From Daedaleopsis sinensis (Eukaryota > Basidiomycota > Agaricomycetes > Polyporales > Polyporaceae): DNA of 64,000 nt. Below are positions 1-11,900 of this stretch, piece after piece. A model generated the notes under the pieces. That model was not told the origin of the DNA. It worked only from the letters and a program-made list of their open reading frames with translations, and searched no databases. The stretch is taken from assembly GCA_033807695.1 (NCBI GenBank), contig CM066302.1, forward strand, positions 4,402,001-4,466,000, written 5' to 3'. The translations under genes and the position numbers were made by a program. Within the stretch, counting starts at the first letter, position 1, and each line of letters starts with the position of its first letter.

Positions 1-529
1 CTCAACCGCGTTGTCTCAAGGCAACGTCATCCTAAGTAGCAGACCAAGCACGTACACAAGTACTAAGATACACAAAATACACAGGGCCATAGTATACTTT
101 AGCAAGGATGTAGATGTAGCGTGTCAATGTCAAAATTCTCGATAACTTCATGACGAAGGAACCATAAATATCGTCTCCGTGCGCGTCCCAAGCCCGCTTG
201 AGATCTCCCAGTCTTGCGTGCCATGGCAGCGGTGGACACTGCCGCGGTGCTGCATCCTGCCTACGAGCCACCGCGGCGAGCGTCGACGCGAGCCTGGTCG
301 GAAGCGAGGCGGGATGACATCTCCGTGGCATTTCGGAGATGGGTCGCCCTGGTGGAAGTCCCCGGATAGATACTTGGTGCGAGCGCCGCGATCGGAGGTG
401 CACGGAGAAGGAGGGTGATAGGCCGGCGCCGCGCTGGACAGTCTTTCGTCAGGGTGAGGGCGCCGGCAGCATCGACGCGCGGGTGAGCGATGCCTGAGGA
501 AGAATATATACAGGGCGTCGTGAGGCAGG
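1..529. other. No gene seen; 3' flank of G1
   Basis: This stretch lies downstream of the minus-strand gene G1. Open frames on both strands have no splice-consistent continuation and no domain that I recognise. A gene continuing from outside the window cannot be excluded. Confidence 0.3.
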
Positions 530-979
530 TCATGCGCGAGGTTGTCGTGTAACGGCAGAGGGAGGGGGCGAGATCGTTGACCCTAGGCCCGACTTCTCGT
601 CGTGCGCGTAAGCGGGCGGCGCGCCGTCTGTATCGGAGGAGTTGACAGCGTTTCCGTCGGCGACGTGAGGCGGCGGGGTCTGGAACGGGTTGTAGCGCTG
701 TGTTCCCTGGTATTCGTCTATCGAGATGACGCTCTCCAGGTCCTGCGTGTATACGCTGGAGCAGTACGGCTCTCTCGTCGAAGAGAACTCCACTGTAGTT
801 GGAGCACGGAGGTGAGCGGAGGTCGTACATAGGTAGACGACTCGAAGTAAGACAAACTCACCAGCGTACTTGCTCTCCTCCTTCGCGCTCTTACGCCGAC
901 GCCAGTAGATGTAGAGCGCGATGCCCACTACGACCACGATGAGGGCGACTTCGATGCAGATGTCGTACACGAGGCTCAT
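530..979 (-). CDS. G1: small single-pass membrane protein with PPxY tail
   Basis: Function unknown. Two exons (862-979 and 530-792) joined over a 69-nt GTGAGT..CAG intron give 126 aa; the phases fit. The start ATG at 977-979 is followed after about ten residues by a hydrophobic helix (VALIVVVVGIALYIYW) and a basic stop-transfer (RRRK), so nearly the whole protein is a cytosolic tail. The tail is acidic and disordered and holds NPF and the PPxY motif PPAY. Gene shape (first exon ends soon after the helix, then a 69-nt intron) matches G2, which points to common descent. PPxY motifs generally bind WW domains such as those of Rsp5/Nedd4 ligases; that role here is inference. There is no large ectodomain, so this may be a reduced member of the array. 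Confidence 0.7.
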   Translation of the reverse strand: MSLVYDICIEVALIVVVVGIALYIYWRRRKSAKEESKYAGEFVLLRVVYLCTTSAHLRAPTTVEFSSTREPYCSSVYTQDLESVISIDEYQGTQRYNPFQTPPPHVADGNAVNSSDTDGAPPAYAHDEKSGLGSTISPPPSAVTRQPRA

Positions 980-2154
980 CGTTACTACAAGACCGGTACC
1001 AAGACGTAGAAGAGGAGAGGGACAAGAAAGGCAAAGGGAAGAGGGAATAGAGGAGGCGGAGCCGTGGGGTAACTGCTGGATGTGATATGTCGACTGCGAC
1101 CGTGTTGTGCGCAGATATAGGTCCGACACTATGTCCTTGCATCATCGCCGTCCGAGAGCACGGTCCAAACCTTGTAGCTCGGGCGTCCCAAAGAAGCCGG
1201 AGCCAGGCCCGATGGGGCAAAAGGACGAGCGTTTGCGAGGACGCTAGCACAGGTAGCACCGCCGAGGAAAGATTGCATTAGACGACCATATACTCTGTGA
1301 CAGATTCGTGTTTGAGAACGGCAGGATGGAGGCTAGGAACTACTTACATTGGGTAGACCGGAAAGGAACGCTGGAGAGGGCCGCGGGGTGCGCTTGAGGA
1401 TGTACGTGAAGTCGCTTCAATGCTGGAAGGAGGCCGTGTGATGTTGATTTATCCCCCAGGATCCTGTACGCTCTCGTCATCCGCAATCGCGGAGTCATGT
1501 CGCATGGACCATTGGGGGCGTTTCCGAGCTTGTAAGCGCCCCACCTCGTCGCCCTGTCCGAGAGCTGCCATAACGTGCAGAAGGTATGGCCGTTCGGTAT
1601 GCACTGGGCATAAAACCGACCATAAGAGCTCAGCACCGACGTGCAACCCAACTACTAGTGAGTTCTCTCAGATCAAGGGAGAAGCGTGACGTCAAGGTGA
1701 AGCACGCGGAGAAGATAGTCTCGGTAGTGCTCACCTAACGACGCTCTTGCTGACCTATCCTCGAATCTTAGAAGCGAGAGTTCACATTGATGCGGTGATC
1801 ATGTCATTCCAGCTTGTGACTACAAAAGCTGCACACGGTAGGTATAGTATGGGATGCGACGTATCAAACTCTGTGGGTATCTTCGGACCTCCATATTAGC
1901 GTCCATTGACCGCACTACGAGGAAGAAGACGGTACCACAGCAATAAGATCAAGCGATGTCGAGAGCAAGAGCGAAGGAAGATTTGTACATTCATGGAATG
2001 GCAGCCAGGAGGATCGGGTTCAGGACGACCAGGTCCTGAGTACAGGCGCCGATGAGCATATTGTCAAGGGCAGTGCAGAAAGACGTTTATGCACCTATGT
2101 ATTACCATTGACGTCCGCACAGCAAGATTTCTTTTCCATTGTATGTGGCGTCAC
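980..2154. other. Intergenic, no supported gene
   Basis: Between G1 and G2. Short overlapping open frames exist on both strands around 1,340-1,690, but none has a recognisable domain or a splice pattern like its neighbours. Confidence 0.3.
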
Positions 2155-3213
2155 TCATAAGTAGGGCGGGGGAGACGCAGAGCTCTGTGCTTGATTACGC
2201 GCCTTCTTGTCGCGGGCGGCGCCCCGGTGACTCGTCTCGCCTGAGGGTCCTATGTCTAAACAAACTCCACCGTCGAAGGACCGCTTCCTTCCATCTTCTC
2301 GGATTCTCGAAGGTGGGGCGGGTCGACTGACGTCCCCGTCAAGGGGCAGCTCGGGTTTGTCGGGCACAGGGGGCGCTTCCGAGAGGGGAGCGAGACTGCT
2401 CAGAGGAGAGATGCGTCGCCCTCGTGGATACGAAGATGGTGGTACGCATGGAGAGCTGTCAGAGGTGGGTATCGCAGGTAATGGATGCATCGCGTAGTCA
2501 GGGATAGAGCGCCGCGTGTGATATGACGGGGGAAATGTGGACGTTGTGTTGACAGATATGATGTCGTCTAGATCGAATGATTGGCAGGACGGCGTGCGCA
2601 CGGGCGTCGCAGGAGGGTCTTCGAACGGGTTCTCTCTCGGAGTGCGTGCCCTGCGCGCGGGTTGGATTGTCTGTCCGCTTGCTCGCCGGTCGCCCGAGGA
2701 TGCGGTTGACACGCTCGCTCGGCCGTTCACTACCATGAGCCGCGAACGAGAGGGGTTGTTCGATGGCGGGATGCGCTGTGGTGTCGGAGGGCTTACGGGT
2801 GATGGAACCTCGCCGTCTGCCGCGGTGCCGGGTATGTGAGTGTAATACGGAGAAACAGACTGGCTGCCGTGGGCAGTAAGATGTCCAGCGCTGTGCGGTG
2901 CTTGCAGAATTGTAGCATGAGGAGTCGAAGAGTGGGGGATATGAGAAGAAGCTTCTCCCCTCTCCAAGTCGGCTGAAGCGGCGCCGTCTCTCAGGACGGA
3001 CAGCTTCTGATCCTCTGTCTCGAGGAGTAGAAGGAGATCATCGTGAGTGCTCACTCAAAAACAAGTGTTGAATTGTTACTCACTTGACTTTTGCTTCTCT
3101 GCTTTCGCTCCTCCCCCAAAACAGAAAATGTGGATAGTGGCGGCAATGGCGAGAAGACCGATGATAACGAGAACGCCAGCGACTATGTCGATGGATTTCA
3201 GTTCAACCACCAT
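2155..3213 (-). CDS. G2: single-pass membrane protein with long disordered tail
   Basis: Function unknown. Exon 1 (3084-3213) and exon 2 (2155-3014) join over a 69-nt intron (GTGAGT..GACAG) in matching phase to give 329 aa. The N-terminus is about ten residues, followed by one hydrophobic helix at roughly residues 10-30. About 300 residues of Ser/Pro-rich tail follow, with NPF, a PPSY motif in mid-tail and PPPY at the extreme C-terminus (ends PPPYL). The exon 1/intron geometry is that of G1. Membrane receptor, adaptor or cargo-tail roles are all possible; the PPxY sites suggest recruitment of a WW-domain protein (inference from motif knowledge). Confidence 0.75.
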
Positions 3214-3990
3214 TGTCGAGTGGGGATGAGAGCAGGTAGGTAGGTGTGCCCTTCGGAGGGGATCAGAGAGCTAAAGGAGGGCAGGAAACTCTGAGCCGGG
3301 CCTCGTCAAAGATGGCGGCGCTGGCATCACCGATGTGGCATTCGTAGAGACCGGACAGTTCGGCCACAGAGTCCTATCCAAGTTCTAGCGGCTGCATCGA
3401 CATCGAAAAGAATCGAATGTCCTTCGATCCTTGGCACTGGACTACGCTGCCGTTATGCAACGGCGAAGGCGATGAACGCTAGGTGAGTTTGGCGGCACTG
3501 ACTCCTCCCGGATGGTATCAGAATGCAGTAGCAGCACTAGAATATCAGAGAGTCGACAGATGAGCATCAGCAGTAGAATCCAGGAGGGCCAGCTGTAACT
3601 TTAAGTGCATGGTAAGCACTCAAATTGTCGGCGACGAACCATGCATTGTCCCACGTATTTGATCTCCGACCGAATCGGCGGTTCCCTACCCGTTTACATC
3701 AGCCTGCTTACTCCATCGTCAGCCACCTTCAATGTATGGAAGATGAACGTAGGTGGTTGTGTAGCTTCTAGCCGCCGAAAACAGTCCATATATACTCTCA
3801 TTGAGTAGCTACCAGGTACATTAGGGTCGCTGCCGTCCTCACGGCGAGGAACTTTAATACCTCCGTGACTTGAGATACTATCCTCGGCCCTCCGTGAGGT
3901 GTCCGGGTGATTAAGGGAGTTCTAGATCGCTATGAGCAAGACACAAACTGCTAGGTATGACAATAACGTGAGCTTACCGGGATAGTCATG
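3214..3990. other. Intergenic, no supported gene
   Basis: 5' region of G2 and 3' region of G3 (both minus strand). No convincing coding potential, repeat or RNA gene was seen. Confidence 0.3.
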
Positions 3991-5287
3991 TCAAACGCGT
4001 GTTGCCGAATGATAGTCCGGAGGTGGAGTACACATACTAATACTTACAGCGTCATCATCCTCCGGTTCGTGTACCTCTAACCCCCTCCAATCCGCCTCTC
4101 CGGTCGATGCTCTATATGTAGAGCGAGAAGTATTGCTCTTCTCTTCGGACTCGGTACGATTGTCAATATGGTCTCGAGCGTGTGTGTAGGGAGGTACTGA
4201 GTATCCATGGCCCATCTCACCTGCGAGGCCGGTTACTCCAGTGATCGTAATCGTATTGCTTGAATGCATCTTTGGACAGCTCATTTCATGACTGTCCTGA
4301 GTGCTGGCAGCGCATGTAGACGGCGGCATGGGCGGAGGGGCAGGATCTGATCGGGACTGGCGAGGAGGCTGTGGGAGAGGTCTGGAATGACCTTCTGGAC
4401 GTCCTGGCTGCTGATTTCGCCTTGGACCCGGGCGACACTGAAGCAGCGACATGTGGAGTCAGAGACACCAGGCCGTCTCTGGGACTAGCCTTCTGTTCAG
4501 ATGAATCAGGGATGTCGCCGTGGTACGGGTGTCCTCGAGTGGTACTCTTGCTAGCCTCGGCAACTTGGTCGCCTCGTAACTGCTTGAACTCGTCTCCGTG
4601 CGCGGTGAATAGGTAAGTCATGGATTACTGCAGTGGATATTAAAGCTGAAGTCGCTCACCAGTTGATAGCACCTTCACCTGTCTACTCCCTCTCCTCCTT
4701 TGATACAAGAGCCACATTCCGCCTATAACAAGAGCCACCCCTGAGGCCACCGCGATGATAACTGCAGCGGTTTTGCCTGGCTGTTCAGCTTTGATGATAG
4801 GAGTCGACGTAGCCGTGAACGCGGATGTGACAGCGGATGCGGGTCCTAGCGTAACGACTGACTCTGTCACGACAGAGACCCGAGAGACCGTCAGAGTGTC
4901 GGTAGAGTGGACGTCGGACCCTTGTGAGGACGATGCATTGGAATGTGTAGGACTCCGAGCTGTGTTGGTAAATTCCTCAGAGACGGATTGAGAACTAAGA
5001 GCCGGATCTTGGGTTTTCCGAGTACTTGTGGTCGAAGAGGCTACGGAAGAGACTGGTGACGGTACGTCGGAGGATCCGATGAGCGAAGGGCTAGTTGAGG
5101 CGAGATTATCGACGGCTGAAGATGATGCCAATAATTGACGAGAGGTACTGTGTCTTCCTCCTCCGGGAACTAATCCAAGCCCGAAACTCATCGCAGAGCA
5201 AGCCTCTCTCTCTTCGGGGTCTGTTGCTGCACCCTCGCACCCCGAAAGACCAGGTATGTTACGCCGGAGATGCATATGCGATGTCAT
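3991..5287 (-). CDS. G3: single-pass membrane protein, Ser/Thr-rich ectodomain (ends uncertain)
   Basis: Function unknown. The main exon (4660-5287) encodes a Ser/Thr-rich segment and one helix (AAVIIAVASGVALVIGGMWL) followed by QRRRGSR. It ends at a GTGAGC donor; a 66-nt intron to 4593 keeps the frame into a tail exon. The tail must then switch frame once more (a possible acceptor is the CTCTCCCACAG near 4,370) to reach the stop at 3991, because the last frame ends with a PPxY motif (PPDY, about 12 residues before the stop) like the tails of G1, G2 and G9-G11. The start is unclear: no obvious signal peptide is in frame, and a short hydrophobic ATG segment near 5,349 could be an upstream exon. 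Treat both ends as provisional. Confidence 0.5.
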
Positions 5288-6213
5288 CTCTGCGTCGCTG
5301 TCGATAGCTGGTCAGCCATTTGCATGAGCAACAAGACACAAAATGCCATACGAAATATTTCAAGGCCGAGGGTCGGTGCAAGCTTGACAGGCAGACTTAG
5401 AACCTTGGAAGCTACCGAGAGGTTCAGTTATACAGTTGCTCAAACGGGGTTAGACGGCGTATCAAGCTTTAATGAAGGACAGAAGGTCTGTACGCACAAC
5501 AGAGTGAGACTGCTCGAAGCGGATTGAGTTAATGCTGTTCTTGACAGGTGGTAGCAGACAAATGAATGAGAAGAGTCCAAAACGTGCGACATTGATCCCA
5601 ATAGCAACCCGAGCACGAAGCTCATGCTTCCGAAAAACAACCGTACTCTTCCATATCCACCAGTAGACAGCTGTGATATCTTCTCCCGAGACAGGGAAAT
5701 CAGGACGAGAATAGGGCTCAAAGGTTGGCGGGCGAGTTGTGCTGACGTCGGTCCCAGACGGACCCACTGCAGGAGGCTATATCACTCCCTTCATCTACGA
5801 ACACGCTAACACGAGTCACAGCAGAAGTGTAGTCAGCGAGCGTTTCACACGCAGGTCTTCCACGCTGAGCTACCCCAGCTCGTCTGTCTCGCTGTCCGCC
5901 CGGTGCTTCGTGTGCCGAACTTCTACGGGGCTGTACCATTATACATTCGGGGACGTTAGAAGTGTACTCCACTGAGTGCTGATTGTGATAATATATAGAT
6001 TGCAATTGCATAGCGAGCTCATAGCCAGGGACTCGGAGCGGAGGTGTGCGGCGACAAGTGCCGGTGCGAATGGGAGAAGAGGTGTATGGATGGCAATACG
6101 GCGTGATAGTGTTGAGAAGACCGTTCTGACGGAAAAGCGTGCTTTCGGGTAATGGGAATGACTATTCAATGCGTGTAAGAATAAGAACTTAGCAGTGGTA
6201 CGTTGACGGTGTT
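5288..6213. other. Intergenic or unresolved 5' exons of G3
   Basis: The minus strand has open frames near 5,440-5,770 with a hydrophobic start (MSFVLGLLLGSM) that might be a signal exon of G3, but no splice joins them convincingly. Otherwise nothing recognised. Confidence 0.25.
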
Positions 6214-7498
6214 CTAGACACTTCCATCGGAGAAAAGAGATTCGGATAGTGATAGCGCTCGGTCCTGCCAGTGCTGTGTGTCGCGTCCAATAGTGTCGTC
6301 AGATGCATTCAGGAGACTTCCGGTCGAGGAGACGTCCACGGGAACGTCTGGGAGAACCTGACTGGGTGCTGCGGATGCAGGGTTCAACGAGCCAGGCGAC
6401 GAGGGACCCAGTTCGCCGTGATGATGATGGCCCATTCTCGGAAGGGTTGTTCCTGGATTAAGAGCTGATGCACTGGTCAATGTTGCGCTCCTGGTCGCCA
6501 CAGTACCCGATCGCACAGACCACGAGGAGATGAAGCCATAGGATATCTCTGAGATCTTGTCATTAACTGGATCTACTATGACGGGTGCGCACAGTACGCA
6601 GATAAAATATTAGACCTCTTATAGTTCACACTTGATAGAGTGCTCACCCCATGATACTGTTTGTCTATGCCGCTTCCACAACCACAGCGTACCCGAGCAC
6701 AGCAAGATGCCGATGAGAACGCCGAGGACGATTGCCGCTATCTCACCCGCAGGAAGAGTTTGCGGTTTATTGGAGGTGCGCGATGTCGGGTTGGGGGTCG
6801 GAAGGAAGGATGTTGAAGTCGTCCGAGGGAATGCAGTAAAATCTGTGGTATGACCAGTCGGTAGGAAAGAAGTTGCGAATATGGTTGTAGAGGGCGGTGA
6901 CATTGTGATAGCAGATGGTCTACAGGTGCCTTTTGCGGGAAAGGTTTGCTCTGAAGAGGGGGTTGCAGATCCTTCTGTTGCTCGCGAAGACGATGCGACT
7001 GGAGGCACAGTATTAGGGGAACTCGAAGTAGTCAACGGCAGCGAAGTGGTAGAGCTCCGCGTTTGGGGGGGTAGGCTTGCTGGTGGAGAAGGTTGTTGTG
7101 CGTTCGAGCAGAAATGTTGACATAGCCCCTTGAAATAGGGAAGGACAGGAGGATTACAGCACGAGCATCCTTCACTGAGGGGGCTCTGCCAGACGTTGTG
7201 CTCTCTGTCTTGACCAGTCCACCATCTAGCGCACTGAGATTTAGCGTCGCTTCTGTCAATTAGCTGGTGCCGAACATCTTGCAGAACTTCTAGCATGCAT
7301 CAGACGAGTCGCAATCGTAACACGAGTAGACTCACCAGGATGTACATTGAGAGACGGGTGAAGAGATATATACTCCTGCTCGCTGAGGCGAGATGAGCGC
7401 ACGCTTGCAGATGACCTTTGCGGGGATGACTTGAAGTCATCAGAGATCGTGTATTGCACCTGCTTTTCTCGCAGGCAAGTTTCAATAGCAGTATTCAT
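6214..7498 (-). CDS. G4: single-pass membrane protein, SWG sub-family
   Basis: Function unknown; fully resolved as exons 7336-7498, 6648-7289 and 6214-6575 with introns of 46 and 72 nt and consistent phases, 388 aa. Order of parts: N-terminal region without a clear signal peptide, a Cys-rich stretch (about residues 75-125, with a CSCC cluster), a Ser/Thr/Pro stalk, one helix (AAIVLGVLIGILLCSGTLW), a basic KRHRQ and the VSW motif at the exon edge. The tail exon carries the family module: DPxNDK, then ISSWSVRSG, a linker with four His, DVPVDVSS, and a Ser-rich end. The same modules in the same order occur in G6, G7 and G8. Probably a cell-surface sensor or anchor (inference from topology only). 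Confidence 0.75.
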
Positions 7499-8467
7499 GT
7501 GGAAGGAGGACGACACAGAGAGAACGTAAAGGGTATGTCAGATAATGTGCGAAGGTCGTGCCACTGGAAAGCAGTAAGAGGCGACGCTGCGATCTGTACA
7601 AGTGAGATGACTCATGGTCTGTATTTATTCACATGAGATGAAGAATGCAGTTCATTCGTCACTGTGTGTACTTTGTGATCGTCAGACCGCGGACACTACG
7701 CCACCTCCCATCTTCGACATCTAGACAGGGAAGTGGACCATCCGTAGTAAAGATGTGGCTCACTTTTTTCATACCGGAGTGTCACTCAGGTTGTTACCGG
7801 TCATCGCCTAACACCAATACTGGCGCTCGGCCGCGTTTCGCAGTGGTTGCATGCCGTCACGGTGAACTCCTGGGCAGGTGATGCCCATAGGGGTGTTGGC
7901 CCAATCAGAATGCCAATACACGCACCACGCATATACAGGTGGATCAAACCTATAGATCAATCATACTATTAGTATGACTGCCACAGGAAGATGGTCAAAG
8001 GTCAAAGAATTACCATAGCTCTTGCTGCGAACTACGACCGTCCCGGAGTTGACGGTCACGGCGTTGGCATTGGAGACCATCCATGATCCAGACGCGTTAG
8101 ACTGAACAAGGTTCAAACGTTCAAGGGTGTGTCGTGCTGGAATGGAACACACCGGCCTTGACGACCACTGTGTGCGAGACCACTTTGTCAGGTATCGATA
8201 CGCAAGCTGAATGCTTCAACACTGAGATTTGTCACGACTCTGTGAATCTATGCATCGCCTCGGTGTTGTCATCTTCTCGGTCTACCCCGGCCTACAGGAC
8301 CGGTCGGCGTGAGCCAGAGATCAGCGAACTCCGTCAGGGCTTAGTTCATTGAGTCACGCATGCGTATGCGCATGTCCGAAGGAGTCCTAACCCTTGATGT
8401 AAGAACAGACTACATGCCCGTAGCCGTCCCGCTCCGAGCCAAGTCCACCACCACCAGACCGGATAGA
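7499..8467. other. Intergenic with weak minus-strand coding traces
   Basis: Near 7,960-8,150 (minus) a frame reads like an exposed beta-rich segment ending at a GTAATT donor, and near 8,150-8,230 another Cys-containing frame appears. No gene model could be closed. They could be remains of another array member. Confidence 0.2.
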
Positions 8468-9367
8468 TCACAATGAAAGAGAACCGTGCGAGGCCTCTGA
8501 CTCTGAGCGCTGATCGTTCTGCGGGTCTCCAATGAACGCTGTTAGAACGTGGGTGTGACATTATGCGCAGAGCGTCAGCTCCTTGAACGCGACAATTATC
8601 GATGACTCCGGCTTGTGACTTACCCCACGATATGGCGCGTCGCCTCTTCCGACACCACAGCACGGTTGCGCACAATACAGCAGCAGACACTGCAGCGACT
8701 ATAATAGCTGAGATTGATCCAGGGGTCAACTCTCGTGAGGAGGAGTGAAGTTCGGGGATTGCCGACTCGTTAGTTTGAGTAGGTAGTATCAACTCCGTTG
8801 TTGGGGATGCACCGCTTGGTATGGACGAGCCATGTTTGCTGCTCGAATAAGAGCTTGAAGTAGGGGAAATGAGAGAGAAGGATGAGGGGAAAGTCTCTGA
8901 AGCTGTGGAGGAAGGGTGAATCGTGCTACTACACGACATTGAGCATTGATGGGTCCAGTGTCGACTGCCCGTTGGATTCTCGGATGCGGTGGTAGTGATG
9001 GATGTGTTATTGGAGGACGGCGTAGACTTCGTGGTGGTAGCAGTGACAACGCTTGTAGACGTCGTGGTGGAAGCAGTGACATGGCTTGTGACGGAAGTTG
9101 TGGTGGAGGCAGTAGAGCTAGCAGCAGAGCTACTCGAAGTCCATGACTCGGAAGTGGAGGAAGTGCTGCATGGTTCGCGATTGTCGCCATACCCTGTGCC
9201 ACATACTACATCGATATAGTACGTCGGGTTTATACCTGTAGTTCTGCGAACTCGCACTGTTTTAAGCTGGAAGTTAGTTTCACGAAGATCTGTTTAGGTT
9301 TCCACTTACTCGAAAGTTCAACGACGGATGACGAATGATTCAAGCTGTTATCATGGAGCGCCTCCAT
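8468..9367 (-). pseudogene. G5: SWG sub-family member truncated at the conserved tail Trp
   Basis: Exons 9310-9367, 8624-9256 and 8468-8538 (introns 53 and 85 nt) are in phase. The ectodomain is Thr/Ser-rich with paired Cys, followed by one helix (SAIIVAAVSAAVLCATVLW), CRKRRR and the juxtamembrane ISWG. The third exon starts like the tails of G6-G8 (FIGDPxND, then SESEAS) but at the position where the paralogues have Trp of SWSVRSG the codon is TGA (8468-8470); after it the frame still reads SIRSGG. A TGG to TGA change is the simplest reading. Without use of the long intron, the frame runs on to 8346 in a non-homologous sequence. So the gene encodes a protein without most of its tail or is a recent pseudogene. 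Confidence 0.65.
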
Positions 9368-10637
9368 TGTGTCTTCAGGAGATCGCCTTCTAAGGCGGCC
9401 TAGTTCATTCAATGACTGACATTGCGAGCAGATAGTAAGCGTACCTTGAGCGAGGTCGTGTAAATGAGGGCCCAGGGTTTAGGCTCTCAAGAGGGATCTA
9501 AATAGACCGTAGAAGCGGTTTGTTGCTGAATAGAAGGGAGAAAACAGCTGTGACCCGATGCAACTCGTATTACCGACCTTCAGCAGGCACTTCGTTTGTC
9601 GCCAAATGATGATTCCTACCATGATGCAGCCTTGAATTCTAACACACAAATCAGTTGGAAGCCGTCGAAGATGGCGCAAGGGCCTACCTTTCCCAAATGA
9701 ACTTGCGTTTGACAGATGGCGACAGCCATCTGCTATCCGGGATTCAGGGCGCTCGCCCGATGTCTGTCATGAGCTCCTGATGTGACCATGCAGAAGATGA
9801 GTGAGCAGGCAACGAATGTATGGTGGGAAGGGCAGTTGAACGATGGTATCATACGTAGCCGCCAACATGTTCGTGCTTGTAGTGCATTAGGCAAATAGCG
9901 CACATGCATGGATGATCATGATCATGAACATTCTCGGCCTCTAACGGTCGCGAAGATGTATATTGGGTTGGCCGTGGAGATACCTCCAACACCGGCGGTG
10001 GAATACCGAGATGTCCACTGTAAGTATGCCCGGAGTCGCGGTGCTATCTACACCTGAGCACGTGTGTAAGATGACGTGAACAGGACGGTGACAGGACGAC
10101 GGTAACGCCATAGACCCACGGGTTGTAGCCGTCGATGTGTCGGCAGAGGTGCTGGAAGAGCAGGTCCTGCACTGCGACCGCCCAGTCGTGCCCTTCTGGA
10201 TGGCTTGGATGTAATGAGTGAGGTAGACGTAGGGTTGAGGCAAGGAGTGATTGTATTGGTACGATAATGGTACATGACCTAAGAAATGCTTGTCCAGCTC
10301 CCGCCGGACGACCATTAGCCGAGTGCAATCTGGTCCGCAGCCCTAGTACTTCGGCAACACCGAGCGGGGATTTCTGGTCAGGCCGATGCTGTTGTGAGTT
10401 CCCCTCGAGTAGAGAGGTCGCCGTGGCGCTGTCAAGACGGCTGGCCGGCGGAACAATCATCGACTGGGCGCGTGCCCGTTCGCGTTCAGGACGCTGTCGG
10501 GCATTGACCCCCGTGGAAGAACACGGGCGTGCTGGGTCTTCGCTGCACTCGTGTCCGTTCTGGTGTACGCGCCGAGGAGATTATTCCGAGTAGCGATACA
10601 CCGAGACCGAAACACGGTCTCGTGCTCCTCGGGCCAC
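9368..10637. other. Intergenic, several open frames but no supported gene
   Basis: Minus-strand frames at 9,940-10,460 and 10,457-10,711 are open for over 70 codons. They lack domains, a start context or splice links to G5 or G6, and base composition keeps all frames open here. I leave them uncalled. Confidence 0.25.
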
Positions 10638-11900
10638 CTAGGTTGAGGATGCTGCGTCGAAGAAGTGGGGCGATGAAACGCTACCCCGTGTGCAGCCACC
10701 GACCTCCGCAAGACTGAAGGTCATATTTGCGGACGAGACATCTGACGGTGCGTCAGGTCGGGGCGCCGCTCCGTAGTCGTACGACAAGACGAGGCTGGAT
10801 GAACCATGGCTGAGCGAGGTCGGTGAAGGGGACGACGTGTAAAAATGCTGATGCCCTGTTGAGCGAGGCCCCGGGACGAGAGACGTGATGCTCCCTGTAG
10901 TCGAGGCAAGGCTCCGGGTCGTCGCGCTGCCAATTGATCGCGACGCGAAGAAGCCAAACGAGGACTCAGATCGCTTGTCGTCGTACGGGTCGCCGATGAC
11001 CGCTAGAAACACCAAGTCAGCGACGTCGTGCGCATCGTAGGGTCCAACTTCAACGAAGCCGAGGGTCCGGGTTGGGAAGCGCACTCACCCCACGATACTG
11101 TACGTCTCCTCCTCCACCAGAGCGCACCTGCTCCCAGCAGTACGAGGGCAGCTACGACGGCCACGACGATTCCAGCTATCGCTGCGACGGGCAATCTTGT
11201 TGAGGACGTCTCCGGCGTGGATGCCGGCGAGCTAGTCGCGAGCGAGGGAGTAGACCCTGCAGTTCCGCTGAACAACCCTCCCGTGGGTAACTGGCTATTG
11301 ACACCCGTGGATCCGATGAGTAGGCTGCTGGGAAGCTCCGCAGGGGCAGGGCCTGAATGGCTGGGGGCGGTGGCCTGACCCGATGCCGAACTTGAGCTCG
11401 GGAGGGTGTGACTAGACGATCCCTGCGTCGATTCGGATTGCGAACTGGTGGTAATAGTGGTTGTCGCAGCGAGGATAGATGTCGTCGATGATGAGGCCGG
11501 TGATTGTGTGGTGGGATTGCTGTCTGTCGAAGAAGACGTAGAAGACGGTGGCGACGATTGTTCAGCCGAGGACGTCGGAGCACTCTGACTCTCAGTTGAC
11601 GTGGAAGGAGGCTGCTCAGGGGGCGGAGGAGTCGTGGTAGCATCTGGAGAGGAAAAAGGGGGATGCGAAGACGGTGGTTGGTGACAACTTCTGCGCTCCA
11701 GACCGTCTCGAGCCGCTGGTGCGCCCGTAGGAGGGGGGTCTGTGCAGTACACGTCCCGCGCGAGAAGCTGCGAGACCGATTCTGAGCCTAGGCTGCGGGT
11801 TAAGAGTCGAAATATACAGGTGTGCTCGTACTCACCGGCAAAGGTCATCGGGAGGTCGATCGCTGCCGTCTTCGTGTCGTTTGGAGTAGATGAGCTTTGA
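10638..11900 (-). CDS. G6: single-pass membrane protein, SWG sub-family (5' end open)
   Basis: Function unknown. Main exon 11089-11792 (phase 2 in, phase 1 out), intron 86 nt, tail exon 10638-11002; an upstream exon ends at 11836 with a 43-nt intron. The ectodomain starts with a short Cys region (ARDVYCTDP) and a very long Ser/Thr/Pro stalk. The helix is IAGIVVAVVAALVLLGAGAL, followed by WWRRRR and VSW. The tail shows IGDPYDDKRSES, a divergent SRSIGSATTRS in place of SWSVRSG, and DAPSDVSS, so the module order matches G4, G7 and G8 with some decay. The first exon and start codon were not found; 11,900 is an approximate limit. Confidence 0.65.

Noticed and set aside
8346..8623. Longer G5 tail by reading through a 42-nt or no intron to 8346
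   Set aside because: The alternative 85-nt intron matches paralogue size and yields the conserved tail module up to the TGA; the longer frame has no similarity to the family.
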